From Kineosporia mesophila (GTDB lineage: Bacteria > Actinomycetota > Actinomycetes > Actinomycetales > Kineosporiaceae), in contig NZ_JAJOMA010000041.1 of assembly GCF_021129235.1 (NCBI RefSeq), positions 1-37,450 on the forward strand: 37,450 nucleotides of DNA, read 5' to 3'. This document shows positions 25,729-34,583 of the stretch, piece by piece. Position 1 is the stretch's first letter, and the number at the start of each line of letters is the position of its first letter. The notes under the pieces are model-generated. The model made no database searches, was not told the DNA's origin, and saw only the letters and a list, made by a program, of their open reading frames with translations. The translations under genes and the position numbers were made by a program.

Positions 25729-26558
25729 CGGGACCGTAGCCTCTCCAGGGCCGCGCGGCCCTCGTCGTCCGCTGCCCGGAAGATGAGCAGCCGCTGATCG
25801 GGATTCTGCATCGGTACCAGCATCTCGAAGTCCAGGGAGATGACGCCGACCTCCGGGTGGTGCATGACCTTGCGTCCACGGCCCTGGTGGCGGACCTCCG
25901 GATCGGCCCACAGCCGCGCGAAGTCCTCGACGTCGGCGATGAATTCGACGATCAGGTGATTCAGCTCCGGGTCGTCGGGATGGGCGGCCCAGGCGGTGCG
26001 CAGGTTGGCGATCCCGTCGCGTAGCACCTTCTCGCGGTCGGGGTAGGACCGGCTGATCTGCGGGTGGAGCAGACACAGCCGCACAAGATTACGTTCTGAC
26101 GGCGGCAGCGTATCGAAATCCACCAACAAACGCACCATTTCCGCATTCCAGGAGAGAATGTCGTAGCGGTGGTTGAGCAGCAGGACCGGGAGCGGCGACA
26201 GGTCGTCGACGAGCCCGCTCAGGGACGCGGTCGCGGTGGTGGCGGGACGGTCCGCCGTGCGGGGGCGCTGCTGGGCCAGGTCGAAGAGGTAGTCACGCTC
26301 GTCGGGGGCCAGGCGCATCGCCCGGGCCAGGGCCTCCAGCACGGTCACGGAGGGGCGCAGCCCCCGGGCCTGTTCCAGGCGCACGATGTAGTCGGTGCTG
26401 ACGCCCGCCAGTTCGGCGACCTCCTCGCGGCGCAGACCCGGGGTGCGCCGCGACTGCCGACGCCGGGGCAGGCCGAAGTCGCGGGGGTCCAGGCGCTCGC
26501 GCCGGGTGCGCAGGAACGTGGCCAGTTCCTGCGTCCGGTCCACTGTGCGGGTCGTCAT
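25725..26558 (-). CDS. XRE family regulator with MmyB-like domain
   Basis: 277 residues from ATG 26558. Helix-turn-helix (~25-70: RRTPGLRREEVAELAGVSTDYIVRLEQARG) plus MmyB-like sensor domain (~105-270, with VLLLNHRYDILSWNAEM and HHPEVGVISLDFEMLVPMQNPDQRLLIF). It is translationally coupled to the downstream flavin monooxygenase and divergent from an aldo-keto reductase across 117 bp, so it probably controls both. It is paralogous to the regulator at 4755-5636, which has the same divergent layout. Confidence 0.92.
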   Translation of the reverse strand: MTTRTVDRTQELATFLRTRRERLDPRDFGLPRRRQSRRTPGLRREEVAELAGVSTDYIVRLEQARGLRPSVTVLEALARAMRLAPDERDYLFDLAQQRPRTADRPATTATASLSGLVDDLSPLPVLLLNHRYDILSWNAEMVRLLVDFDTLPPSERNLVRLCLLHPQISRSYPDREKVLRDGIANLRTAWAAHPDDPELNHLIVEFIADVEDFARLWADPEVRHQGRGRKVMHHPEVGVISLDFEMLVPMQNPDQRLLIFRAADDEGRAALERLRSR

Positions 26559-26675
26559 TCCCGGTCCAACAGCAGGGTAGGACTGATATTCCCAGGAACT
26601 TCCTTCTCTGACCCCCGGCTCCCGGCCGTCCCAGACTCGGTTCACCACGGATCACCCGGCACAGGAGAGAAGACC

Positions 26676-27740
26676 ATGACCCTCACCCTCGACACCTACC
26701 GCCTGCTGGGCCGCTCCGGCCTGCGGGTCTCCCCGTTGGCCCTGGGAGCAGCCACCTTCGGCACCGACTGGGGCTGGGGCGCGGACCGGGACGATGCCCG
26801 CAAACTGTTCGATCTCTACGTGGATCGCGGCGGCAACTTCATCGACACGGCGGTGACCTACACCAACGGCCAGTCCGAGCGCATGCTGGGCGAGTTCGCC
26901 GGGCCCCGCCGCGAGAGCCTGGTGCTGTCGACGAAATACACCACCCTGCGCCGGCCCGGTGACCCGAACTCCGGCGGGAGCCACCGCAAGAGCCTGGTCG
27001 GTGCGGTGGAGACCAGCCTGCGGCAGCTGAACACGGACTACATCGACCTGCTCTACCTGCACGTGTGGGACTTCCGGACCCCGGTCGAGGAGATCCTGCG
27101 CAGCCTGGACGACGTCGTGCGGCAGGGCAAGGTCTTGTACGTCGCGATCTCCAACACCCCGGCCTGGCAGGTGTCGCGGATGCAGGCGATCGCCGATCTG
27201 CGGGGCTGGTCACCCCTGGCCGCGCTGCAGATCGAGTACAACCTGCTGCAGCGTGACGGCGAGCGCGACCTGATCCCGATGGCCCAGGAGATGGGTCTGG
27301 GAGTGACCCTGTGGTCGCCGCTGGCCGGAGGAGTGCTCACCGGCAAATACCGCCGCGAGGACCTGAACACCCCGAGCGCCGACGACGGCACGCGCAAGAG
27401 CTTCAACCTCGCCCTGGGCGGTATCGGCGAGCGCACCTTCGGCATCGTTGACGTGGTGAAGGAGATCGCCGCGGACCTGGGCCGCACTCCCGCCCAGGTC
27501 GCTCTGGCCTGGACCTTGCAGAACCCGGGGGTGACGGCCCCGATCCTCGGTGCCCGCACCCCCGATCAGCTGGAGGACAACCTGGGAGCCCTCGACGTCG
27601 AGTTCACCGCCGGTCAGCTGGCCCGGCTCGCGGAGGTCAGCGCGATCGACCTCGGCTTCCCGCACGCCATGCTGGCGAGCGACCACATCCGGGCCCAGAT
27701 GCTGGGGGACATGAAGGTGGAGCCCCGCACCCGGCCGTGA
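26676..27740 (+). CDS. aldo-keto reductase
   Basis: 354 residues. Catalytic tetrad: Asp57 (FIDTAVTY), Tyr62, Lys87 (LSTKY), His129 (YLHVWD). C-terminal cofactor-binding APILGARTPDQLEDNL. It resembles the YhdN/YghZ-like AKR group reducing aldehydes and ketones with NADPH. ATG at 26676, preceded by aggagag. Divergent from the XRE regulator; ends at a short hairpin shared with the convergent fusion gene. Confidence 0.92.
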   Translation: MTLTLDTYRLLGRSGLRVSPLALGAATFGTDWGWGADRDDARKLFDLYVDRGGNFIDTAVTYTNGQSERMLGEFAGPRRESLVLSTKYTTLRRPGDPNSGGSHRKSLVGAVETSLRQLNTDYIDLLYLHVWDFRTPVEEILRSLDDVVRQGKVLYVAISNTPAWQVSRMQAIADLRGWSPLAALQIEYNLLQRDGERDLIPMAQEMGLGVTLWSPLAGGVLTGKYRREDLNTPSADDGTRKSFNLALGGIGERTFGIVDVVKEIAADLGRTPAQVALAWTLQNPGVTAPILGARTPDQLEDNLGALDVEFTAGQLARLAEVSAIDLGFPHAMLASDHIRAQMLGDMKVEPRTRP

Positions 27741-27746
27741 TCAGGC

Positions 27747-27762
27747 AAACCCCTGCGGGTTT
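27747..27762. terminator. short bidirectional terminator hairpin
   Basis: aaaccc-ctgc-gggttt: a perfect 6-bp stem with a 4-nt loop between the convergent aldo-keto reductase and fusion genes. The T- and A-rich ends suit termination on both strands. It overlaps the final base of the fusion gene. Confidence 0.6.
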
Positions 27763-30650
27763 CACCAGCCGGTACGCAGGACCCTCTCCAGAGCATCGAC
27801 GAAGTAGGTCGCGGACTGCTCGCTCAGGCATAGTGGGGGCTTGATTTTCAGCACGTTCTGGTGATCGCCCGTGGGCTGCATGAACACGCCCAGCCCGAGG
27901 AGCCGGTCGCAGATGGCGGCCGTCTCCTCGGTGGCGGGTTCCAGGGTCTCGCGGTCCCGGACGAACTCCAGCCCGAGGTACAGGCCGTGGCCGTGCACGG
28001 CGCCGACAATCGGGTACGTGTCGCCGAGTTCCCGCAGCTGACGGTCCATTTCGCCGCCGACGTCCAGGGCGTTACGTTGCAGCTGCTCACTCTGGATGAT
28101 GTCGAGCACCGTCGTGCCGATGACGCTGGAGACCGGGGAGCCGCCGGTGGACGAGAAGAAGTAGCCGCCCGTGCGGTAGCAGTCGGCGATGGCCCGGGTG
28201 GTGACGACCGCGCCGACCGGATGCCCGCTGCCGGCCGACTTGGCCACGGCCACGATGTCCGGCACGACGTCCTGCTGCTCGAAACCCCAGAACCAGTGCC
28301 CCAGGCGTCCGTACCCGACCTGGACCTCGTCGGCGATGGCCAGCCCACCGGCCTCCCGCACGGCCTGGTACACGGCTTTCAGGTAGCCGTCGGGCAGGGC
28401 GATGCCGCCGGCGTTGCCGAAATAGCTCTCGGCCATGAAACCGGCTGCGCGGTGGCCGACTTCCCGGATCTTCGCGACCGCCTCGTCGGCGTAGCGCCAG
28501 GCATCGTCACCGCGGTACAGGCCGCGGTAGCTGTTCGCCGCCTCCACGGTGTGGACCCAGGACGGGCGCGTGGCCAGGGCGTTCGGGTTGTCGGCGACCG
28601 ACGTGGACACGGCGTCGCCGGCGTAGGTCCATCCGTGGTAAGCCTCGCGCATGGCGACGATGTCGGTGCGCCCGGTGGCGGCCATCGCCAGGCGGATCGC
28701 AAGATCGGCGGCCTCGGAACCCGAGTTCACGAAGAACACGGTGTCGAGCTCGTCGGGCAGCGTGGCGGTGATGCGCTCGGCGAACGTCGCGACGGCCTCG
28801 TAGTTGAAGCGGGAATTGGTGTTCAGCAGCCGCATCTGGCGATGGGCCGCCTCCACCAGCCGGGGATGGGCGTGCCCGACCGAGGTGACGTTGTTGACCA
28901 TGTCCAGGTAGACCCGGCCGTCGGTGTCGATCAGGTGCTCCCGCCAGCCCCGCTCGACCTGTGGCGGCTCGGCGTAGTAGTGCTCCTGCACCCCGGCGAC
29001 ATGACGTTCCCTGCGCTGCAACAGATCCGAGCCGATTGAGGACGTCGTTGTCACCAGCCCGAGAGCCCTTGCGGGATCGATCGTGGTGGCTTCCCAGCCC
29101 CTGCGGTACCCGGCCTCGACCAGGAACGGAGCCGGTGCCTGGCCGGGGGGAACCACCTGGACCCGGATGCGGGTGCGAGCGGGAATCACCCCGTCTTCCA
29201 GCGGCTCGGGATGACGATTTTGTTCGTGGTCAGGCACACTTTCCCCGGACGCCCGGGGAAAGTGTGCATGATCACGGAGGAGGGTGGGGCCGCCGGAGAG
29301 CGGTTGCTCTCGAATTGTTTTGGGCTCTTGAAGCCACAGGGTGACGCCCGTCGTCACGGTGGCGGGCGGGGCCGAGCTGTATGTCGGAGATCCGGCCAGG
29401 ACGGTGGCCCCGAAGGGCACGACGACCGCGTCGGCTCCCTCGTCCAAAAGCCTGGTTGCTTCTCGATCGAGGACGGTCGGGTCCGGCCAGGCGCCCTCGT
29501 CGAACAGCGGCGAGACGGTCGAGGTGTCCAGCACCTCCACCCGCCCCGAAAGGTCCACGACCGCGTCCCCTTGCCAGACCGGCCGTTCCGGGGCGGGCAG
29601 TCCCAGCTCGTGCCGGATCACACCCGCCATCACCTCGGCCGGTACGGATGTGGCCAGATCCAGGATGCGCTGCTCGGACTCCATACCCTCCAGCACGTAG
29701 GCATTGTCGGCGTCCAGCCGGACCTGCTGACGGCCACTCAGCACGAGCACGGCGCCGCGCAGCACGACCAGGGGCCAGAGAGCATCGGCCTCGGCCGGGG
29801 TCAGGGGGCGCAGGGTGTGGAAGGCCCGGACCGCCGGGAGCACCGACAGCGGCGTGGCTCCGTCATGATGCAGCACGCAGGAGATGGTGACGGCCAGCTC
29901 GGCGACCCGCCACGACCGCATCACGTCACCGAAGTCGATGATGGCGTCGGGCAGCGCCACGGGAGCGTGCGGGGCCATGACATTGTCGTCGGTGAGGTCG
30001 AAGTGCCCGATCTGCAGCGGAAGTTCGTTCTCGACCGCGGCCAGCAACCGTCCGGCCGTCGACGCGGCGGCGAGCACGTCGTCCCGTACCTGGAGATCCG
30101 GCTCGGACCCGGCCAGAAGATCGATCACCCGCCGGGCGTGCCGCAGGTCCCACTGCAGAACGCGGTCGGCGGCCGCATCGTCCAGGTCTTTCAGCGCCAG
30201 GCTGACCCGGCCGGCGAGCTCACCGAGCCGGGCGACGGCGGCGGGGGAGAGATACCGCGGCCCGCCGAGCGTGGCCCCCTCCACGTACTCGAGAACCCGA
30301 GCGCGCAGACGTCCACCATCGGTCGTCCAACTCGCATCCATCGGCCCGTTCGCCCCCTCGACCACCGCGGCCACCCGCAGATCCGGGTTGGCCTCGGCGA
30401 CCAGCCGCGCCGCCGTGGTCTGCAGATCGATCTCGGCGTCGGAGAAGGCCGGATTGCTGAGCTTGAGCACCCCCAGCGTGCGGGCGGTGCCGGGCTCCCG
30501 CAGAAGAAAGTTCTGGTCCTGCTGACTTCCCAGCGGCAGCAGCTCCGCGGTCATCCCGAAGGTGGCGGCCAGCAGCTCCCTGGCCTCGGCGACCGGCAGC
30601 GTGGGCACGGGCAGTTCCGGCTGCGCGAAGAAGTCGAAAACGGTGCTCAT
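27762..30650 (-). CDS. APH-kinase/class III aminotransferase fusion protein
   Basis: 962 residues, multidomain. Residues ~25-335 are an aminoglycoside-phosphotransferase fold with HFDLTDDN (216-223) and metal site IIDFGD (237-242). ~345-550 is a middle region that in homologues resembles an M23-peptidase-like domain but shows no metal motif here. ~560-962 is a class III PLP aminotransferase (NNVTSVGHAHPRLVEAA, FFVNSGSEAADLAIRLA, AIADEVQVGYGRLG, PLP lysine in VAKSAGSG). The fusion family is usually linked to amine or phosphoethanolamine/hydroxylysine-type catabolism. ATG at 30650 has AGGAGG 8 nt upstream. A 24-bp inverted repeat interrupts the middle region (residues ~459-476). Confidence 0.88.
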   Translation of the reverse strand: MSTVFDFFAQPELPVPTLPVAEARELLAATFGMTAELLPLGSQQDQNFLLREPGTARTLGVLKLSNPAFSDAEIDLQTTAARLVAEANPDLRVAAVVEGANGPMDASWTTDGGRLRARVLEYVEGATLGGPRYLSPAAVARLGELAGRVSLALKDLDDAAADRVLQWDLRHARRVIDLLAGSEPDLQVRDDVLAAASTAGRLLAAVENELPLQIGHFDLTDDNVMAPHAPVALPDAIIDFGDVMRSWRVAELAVTISCVLHHDGATPLSVLPAVRAFHTLRPLTPAEADALWPLVVLRGAVLVLSGRQQVRLDADNAYVLEGMESEQRILDLATSVPAEVMAGVIRHELGLPAPERPVWQGDAVVDLSGRVEVLDTSTVSPLFDEGAWPDPTVLDREATRLLDEGADAVVVPFGATVLAGSPTYSSAPPATVTTGVTLWLQEPKTIREQPLSGGPTLLRDHAHFPRASGESVPDHEQNRHPEPLEDGVIPARTRIRVQVVPPGQAPAPFLVEAGYRRGWEATTIDPARALGLVTTTSSIGSDLLQRRERHVAGVQEHYYAEPPQVERGWREHLIDTDGRVYLDMVNNVTSVGHAHPRLVEAAHRQMRLLNTNSRFNYEAVATFAERITATLPDELDTVFFVNSGSEAADLAIRLAMAATGRTDIVAMREAYHGWTYAGDAVSTSVADNPNALATRPSWVHTVEAANSYRGLYRGDDAWRYADEAVAKIREVGHRAAGFMAESYFGNAGGIALPDGYLKAVYQAVREAGGLAIADEVQVGYGRLGHWFWGFEQQDVVPDIVAVAKSAGSGHPVGAVVTTRAIADCYRTGGYFFSSTGGSPVSSVIGTTVLDIIQSEQLQRNALDVGGEMDRQLRELGDTYPIVGAVHGHGLYLGLEFVRDRETLEPATEETAAICDRLLGLGVFMQPTGDHQNVLKIKPPLCLSEQSATYFVDALERVLRTGW
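29225..29276. repeat. long inverted repeat inside the fusion gene
   Basis: gcacactttccccgg (29234-29248) and its exact complement (29253-29267) flank a 4-nt loop. The symmetry continues outward another 9 bp with two mismatches, giving 24-bp arms (22/24). It stays in frame within the variable middle region of the aminotransferase fusion. It could be a REP/MITE-like palindrome insertion or a structured mRNA element. No second copy is seen in the window. Confidence 0.8.
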
Positions 30651-30817
30651 GCCGGATGCCTCCTGGAGATACGGGTCTCCGAGAGGGTACGGGGCCGGTG
30701 GCGACGGGTGGCTACCCAGGTGTCGCAGACCGAGCGGGAGCTTCGTGTCACTGGTCCACATGCACCGGGCGCGCTGAGATCCGGTGGAGCCCGGCCTGGG
30801 AAACGACAAGGGTGCAA

Positions 30818-30863
30818 TGTGTACACCTGGTACAAGTGGTACCGCATGTACCAGGTGTACACA
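30818..30863. promoter_or_regulatory. multi-palindrome operator upstream of the fusion gene
   Basis: tgtgtacacctggtac (30818-30833) is repeated as its exact complement (30848-30863) across a 14-nt spacer that itself contains ggtacc. Each arm contains the palindrome gtgtacac. It lies 168 bp upstream of the fusion gene start. This nested symmetry suggests cooperative binding of a dimeric or tetrameric regulator, perhaps GntR/MocR-like. No such regulator is encoded nearby. Confidence 0.75.
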
Positions 30864-30956
30864 TCGAACGCATCGCGGCGCCATGGATCGCGCTGGATGG
30901 GAGGCAACTGATGAATTCGCGATCATTTTCTGGACGAGGAACACGGAGTAGTCGCT

Positions 30957-31147
30957 ATGAGGCCGATCGTCATGCTGCTCATCCCCAGAGCCGATCACAT
31001 CGAACTGATGGCCCGGCTACGTCGTGCCGGCTCGTACACCGACGACCGCCTCGACCGGCCGGGCTGCAGGGGCTCCTGGACACGGACTATGGCGAACTGA
31101 TCAGCTACGACGAGGTTCTCGCGAGGTTCCGACGGGAACCGGCCTGA
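30957..31147 (+). pseudogene. frameshifted small gene, antitoxin-like
   Basis: ATG 30957 (GGAG 8 nt upstream) opens MRPIVMLLIPRADHIELMAR and then LRRAGSYTDDRLDR, after which this frame degenerates and stops at 31100. A natural-looking C-terminus, GLLDTDYGELISYDEVLARF, continues in another frame to a stop at 31147. One frameshift near 31060 would join them into a ~63-residue protein resembling small addiction-module antitoxins. A programmed shift or overlapping genes are less likely. The antitoxin label is weak. Confidence 0.4.
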
Positions 31148-31194
31148 GACCGGCGGTCCTGGTCATGAGCCGGATGAGTTCGGCATCGCGATGA

Positions 31195-31545
31195 CTACCG
31201 TGAGGGGTTCGAAGGTTCGGTGACGTCCGTCGTCACTCTCGAAGGGCGGAGCGTCAGGGTCGGCTGCCGGCCCACTTCCACGGCGACCACCCGGGCCTGC
31301 CGGATTGCGCCGACCAGCTCCGACCCCATTCTTTCGGGGTAGCGCCCGTCTGCCATCTCGGGGATGTTCACATGCCCGTAGGGCTCGCCGTGTGACGTCA
31401 GCCGGACACCCAGACCGTAGGCGTGAGCGCAGACGATGCGCACTTCGACCAAGGCTCCGAGCAAGTCGGGGCTGAGTCCGCCCCACCGGTCGGGAGTCAG
31501 CTCATGAATGTCGCGATCGTTCGGCACGAGAACGCCTCTGGGCAC
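31195..31545 (-). CDS. small hypothetical protein
   Basis: 116 residues from GTG 31545; a second GTG lies six codons in. No recognised domain. Soluble, with DIHELTPDRWGGLSPDLLGAL, then VEVRIVCAHAYGLGVRL and a beta-rich middle (SHGEPYGHVNIPEM). The composition and third-position GC look coding. It follows the aldo-keto reductase gene on the same strand after a 45-bp gap. Function unknown. Confidence 0.55.
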   Translation of the reverse strand: MPRGVLVPNDRDIHELTPDRWGGLSPDLLGALVEVRIVCAHAYGLGVRLTSHGEPYGHVNIPEMADGRYPERMGSELVGAIRQARVVAVEVGRQPTLTLRPSRVTTDVTEPSNPSR

Positions 31546-31590
31546 GGAGTTCCCGCCCCGGCCGCACGACCGGGGCAGGAACGCCAGGGT

Positions 31591-32640
31591 TTACAGGAAG
31601 GGCTTGAGCAGGCTCAGGTCGGCTTCCGACAGCCGGTCGCTCGCGGTCGCGGCCTGGTGCCAGTACGGGTAGCGCAGCGGGGTCTGGCTCACGGTGTCGA
31701 GGCGGGTGCGTTCTTCGTCGGTGAGGACGAGGTCGGCGGCGGCGAGGTTGTCGGTCAGTTGGGCCTCGGTGCGGGCGCCGATGACCAGGGAGGTAACGCC
31801 GGGGCGGCCGAGCAGCCAGGCCAGGGCCACCTGGGCGGCCGAGACGTTGTGCGCCTCGCCGGTTTCGACCAGGGCGTCGACGATGTCGTAGAGCTTGCCC
31901 TCGTCGTGGACCGGCGGCTCGTTCCAGTCGCCGAGGTGGCGTGAGCCTTCGGGGGCCGTGACGTCGCGGCGGTACTTGCCCGACAGCAGACCTCCGGCGA
32001 GCGGGCTCCAGACCAGGATGCCGAGGTCCTGGTCGAGGGTGAGGGGGATGAGCTCGTCCTCGGCGTCGCGGGCCTGCAGCGTGTAGTGGATCTGCTGGGA
32101 GACGTAGCGCTGGTAGCCGCGGGAGTCCGCGGTGGCCAGGGCCTTCATCAGCTGCCAGCCGCTGTGGTTCGAGGCGCCGACGTAGCGGATCTTGCCCGCG
32201 CGGATCAGGCTGTCGAGTGCTTCGAGGGTCTCCTCGAGCGGGGTCTGGCCGTCCCACTCGTGGATCTGGAACAGGTCGATGTAGTCGGTGCGCAGGCGCT
32301 TCAGGCTGCGCTCGACCGAGCGGACGAGGTGGTGGCGCGAGGCCCCGCCGTCGTTGGGGCCGGGCCCCACGACCATCCGGGCCTTGGTGGCCAGCAGCAC
32401 GTCGTCACGACGCCCCTGCAGCACCTCCCCGGTGATCTCCTCGCTGACCCCGTCGCTGTACACGTCGGCGGTGTCGATCAGGTTCACACCCGCGTCCAGG
32501 GCCAGATCGATCTGGCGCCGGGCGGTTTCGACGTCGGTGTTGCCGACCGCGGAGAAGCCTCCCTTCCCGCCGAAGGTCATCGTGCCCATCGTCAATGTCG
32601 AGACGCGTAGTCCCGACCGTCCAAGTCGTCGGTACTCCAT
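31591..32640 (-). CDS. aldo-keto reductase
   Basis: 349 residues. Tetrad Asp56/Tyr61 (LIDTADVY), Lys86 (LATKAR), His127 (FQIHEWD). C-terminal LVIGARTEAQLTDNL binds NADPH. It is typical of the YakC/MocA-like AKR group annotated as general aldehyde reductases. ATG at 32640. It lies 22 bp downstream of the LysR gene on the same strand and is probably cotranscribed with it. It is the third AKR in the window with an adjacent dedicated regulator. Confidence 0.92.
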   Translation of the reverse strand: MEYRRLGRSGLRVSTLTMGTMTFGGKGGFSAVGNTDVETARRQIDLALDAGVNLIDTADVYSDGVSEEITGEVLQGRRDDVLLATKARMVVGPGPNDGGASRHHLVRSVERSLKRLRTDYIDLFQIHEWDGQTPLEETLEALDSLIRAGKIRYVGASNHSGWQLMKALATADSRGYQRYVSQQIHYTLQARDAEDELIPLTLDQDLGILVWSPLAGGLLSGKYRRDVTAPEGSRHLGDWNEPPVHDEGKLYDIVDALVETGEAHNVSAAQVALAWLLGRPGVTSLVIGARTEAQLTDNLAAADLVLTDEERTRLDTVSQTPLRYPYWHQAATASDRLSEADLSLLKPFL

Positions 32641-32662
32641 GGATGACGACGCTACCTGGTCG

Positions 32663-33502
32663 TCATCCCCTCGCGTTCTGAGCTGCGGCCGTGACGAGGG
32701 CGGTGACCGCTTCGCGGTGGTCGTGCTCCAGCCGGGCGATGACGATGCGGCTGGGTTCGGCGTCCTCGACCCGGACACAGACGATGCCGGTCGGTACCGG
32801 GGTGACGAGGGACCGGGGCAGGACGGCGACCACTCGCCCGATCCGGACCATCGGGATCAGCTCGGCGACATCCCCCAGTTCAGGGCCGTCCGTCTCCGTG
32901 GAGGAGAGGCCCCGCCAGCGCGGGAACGTCTCCCCGGCCAGCTCCGCCGTACGGATCTGCTCGCGCCCGGCCAGGGCGTGATGATCGGGCAGGATCGCGA
33001 CCCGGTCCTCGATGAGCAGGGTCTGCACGGCCAGCCCGGTGAGGTCGTCGAAGGGCGCGTAGAGGAGGCCCACGTCGGCGCGTCCCTCGTGGAGGAAACC
33101 GGCCCGGTCGGTGCTGCCGGAGAAGAGAATGTCGACCTGCCGAGTGTGGGGATGCCCGGCGAAGGCCGCGAGGATCCCGGACAGGAGGCCCGCGTCTCCA
33201 CCCGGCTTCAGGACGAGGCGGAGATGGTCGTGATCACCGGCGCGCCGGGTGTTCCGGACCGCGACGGTCATCGCGTTCAGGGCGTGCCGGCCATGCTCGA
33301 GCAGCACCGTTCCGGCCGGTGTGAGTGCAACGCTACGGCTGGTCCGGTCGAGCAGACGCACCCCGAGGCGTGACTCGATGCGCTGCAAGGTCTTCGACAG
33401 CGCCGGCTGGGCAATGCAGAGCCGTTCCGCGGCCCGGCCGAAGTGCAGCTCCTCGGCCACGGCGACGAAGTACCGCAACTCGCGCGTCTCCAGCAGATCC
33501 AT
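32663..33502 (-). CDS. LysR family transcriptional regulator
   Basis: 279 residues. Helix-turn-helix ~5-62 with LHFGRAAERLCIAQPALSKT and LGVRLLDRTSRSVALTPAG. Effector domain ~90-270 begins LRLVLKPGG and contains a FSGSTDRAGFLHEGRADVGL sensor strand. ATG at 33502. Divergent from the small A/B-barrel gene across 69 bp and upstream of the aldo-keto reductase, so either or both may be targets. Ligand unknown. Confidence 0.93.
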   Translation of the reverse strand: MDLLETRELRYFVAVAEELHFGRAAERLCIAQPALSKTLQRIESRLGVRLLDRTSRSVALTPAGTVLLEHGRHALNAMTVAVRNTRRAGDHDHLRLVLKPGGDAGLLSGILAAFAGHPHTRQVDILFSGSTDRAGFLHEGRADVGLLYAPFDDLTGLAVQTLLIEDRVAILPDHHALAGREQIRTAELAGETFPRWRGLSSTETDGPELGDVAELIPMVRIGRVVAVLPRSLVTPVPTGIVCVRVEDAEPSRIVIARLEHDHREAVTALVTAAAQNARG

Positions 33503-33571
33503 GCCTAAAGGTTATCGGTCGAGGCCCAGTCAATATTGGACGCACGGCTCGGTAGACGGTGAGATCGATGC

Positions 33572-33886
33572 ATGATCAATCACACGATGCTGGTCGCGTT
33601 CACCGATCCGATCCCCGATGCCGAACTCGATCAGTTCCTGGCCGACATCGAGGCGGCGGTGAAGAACACCGGCCTGATGCGCACTTTCTCGGCCCAGCAC
33701 CACATCCCGATCCCCGGTGAGGAGGCAATCCCGGCCTTCATCGCCACCGCCGTCCTGCAGTTCGGCGTCGACACCCGCGAAGACCTCACGGCCCTCTTCG
33801 CCACCCCCAGCGCCGAGGCGATCATTCACACCTGGCAGGCGCGTCGTCCGTACCGGGTGGCCTGGGTGAATCATGAAGTGGCCTGA
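33572..33886 (+). CDS. small alpha/beta-barrel (Dabb-like) protein
   Basis: 104 residues. It begins INHTMLVAFTDPIPDAELDQFLADIEA, then a central FSAQHHIPIPG and C-terminal LFATPSAEAIIHTWQARRPY; this is the length and beta-alpha-beta layout of stress-responsive Dabb or antibiotic-monooxygenase-like ferredoxin-fold proteins. ATG at 33572 with ggtgag upstream. No clear catalytic residues. Divergent from the LysR regulator, so possibly regulated by it. Family assignment is by pattern and moderate. Confidence 0.6.
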   Translation: MINHTMLVAFTDPIPDAELDQFLADIEAAVKNTGLMRTFSAQHHIPIPGEEAIPAFIATAVLQFGVDTREDLTALFATPSAEAIIHTWQARRPYRVAWVNHEVA

Positions 33887-33902
33887 ATTCTAGGATTGCC
33901 CG

Positions 33903-34571
33903 GTGGACGTCTACGAACTTGCTGCCGGATTGCCGGAGACCGAGGTTTTGCGAGCCAGGTGCCGGGCGCTGGCGCTTCTCGACCGGATCCTGGCCGGCGA
34001 GAACGGCTACCACCACTACGTCCCGGCCTGGGGTGACGACCAGGCGATGACCATGGACAACAACGGCGGCGACGAATGGACGATCGTGTTCACCGGCGCT
34101 GGTTGTTTCATCCGGATCTTCGATCACGAGTCGCCGATGACTCCCTGGCGTGACGAGGATCTGGAGCTGTGGCCCGGACTGGCCGATGGTCTCCCGGAGG
34201 TCTTCCGCGGGCAGCTCGACGAGCCGGCCTTCTCCACCGAGGACGGCGGGTACGTGGCGACAGCTCTGCTCTGGCGACAGGACGGCGATGATCGGTGGTC
34301 GGCCGGCCCGGACCTCACATTTCCCGAAGCTTCTGGCGCGTACCAGAAATCGCCGGACGGCGCGTCGATGCTCGACGTACTACTGGACGACATGGCCGTG
34401 CGGTACGTCGAGCTGGCCCGGGAGAACTACGAGGTCGACCTCGGCGCGGGCGATGTCCAGCCGATCGTTTCCGGGCGTCCCCTGACGGATGCGCTCGTGC
34501 TGGCGCTCAACCCGGAGGCGGATCTGGACGATGTCCGGACCTACGCTTCCGGCATCGGATATCCCGTGTGA
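33903..34571 (+). CDS. conserved actinobacterial hypothetical protein
   Basis: 222 residues, soluble. Notable acidic and aromatic motifs: YHHYVPAWGDDQAMTMDNNG, then GDEWTIVFTGAGCFIRIFDHES, then GYVATALLWRQDGDDRWSAG. These are typical of a conserved hypothetical family in actinomycetes of unknown function. It starts with GTG at 33903, 16 bp after the previous gene, and may be cotranscribed. The C-terminus (ALNPEADLDDVRTYASGIGYPV) is well conserved in appearance. An immunity or SUKH-like role was considered but no diagnostic motif is present. Confidence 0.7.
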   Translation: MDVYELAAGLPETEVLRARCRALALLDRILAGENGYHHYVPAWGDDQAMTMDNNGGDEWTIVFTGAGCFIRIFDHESPMTPWRDEDLELWPGLADGLPEVFRGQLDEPAFSTEDGGYVATALLWRQDGDDRWSAGPDLTFPEASGAYQKSPDGASMLDVLLDDMAVRYVELARENYEVDLGAGDVQPIVSGRPLTDALVLALNPEADLDDVRTYASGIGYPV

Positions 34572-34583
34572 AACGAGCCGGGC

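Noticed and set aside
27762-30650. Functional M23 peptidase domain in the middle of the fusion protein
   Set aside because: No HxxxD or HxH metal motif is visible in residues ~345-550.
29211-30911. 566-codon forward ORF opposite the fusion gene
   Set aside because: Antisense shadow; the opposite strand has kinase and aminotransferase motifs.
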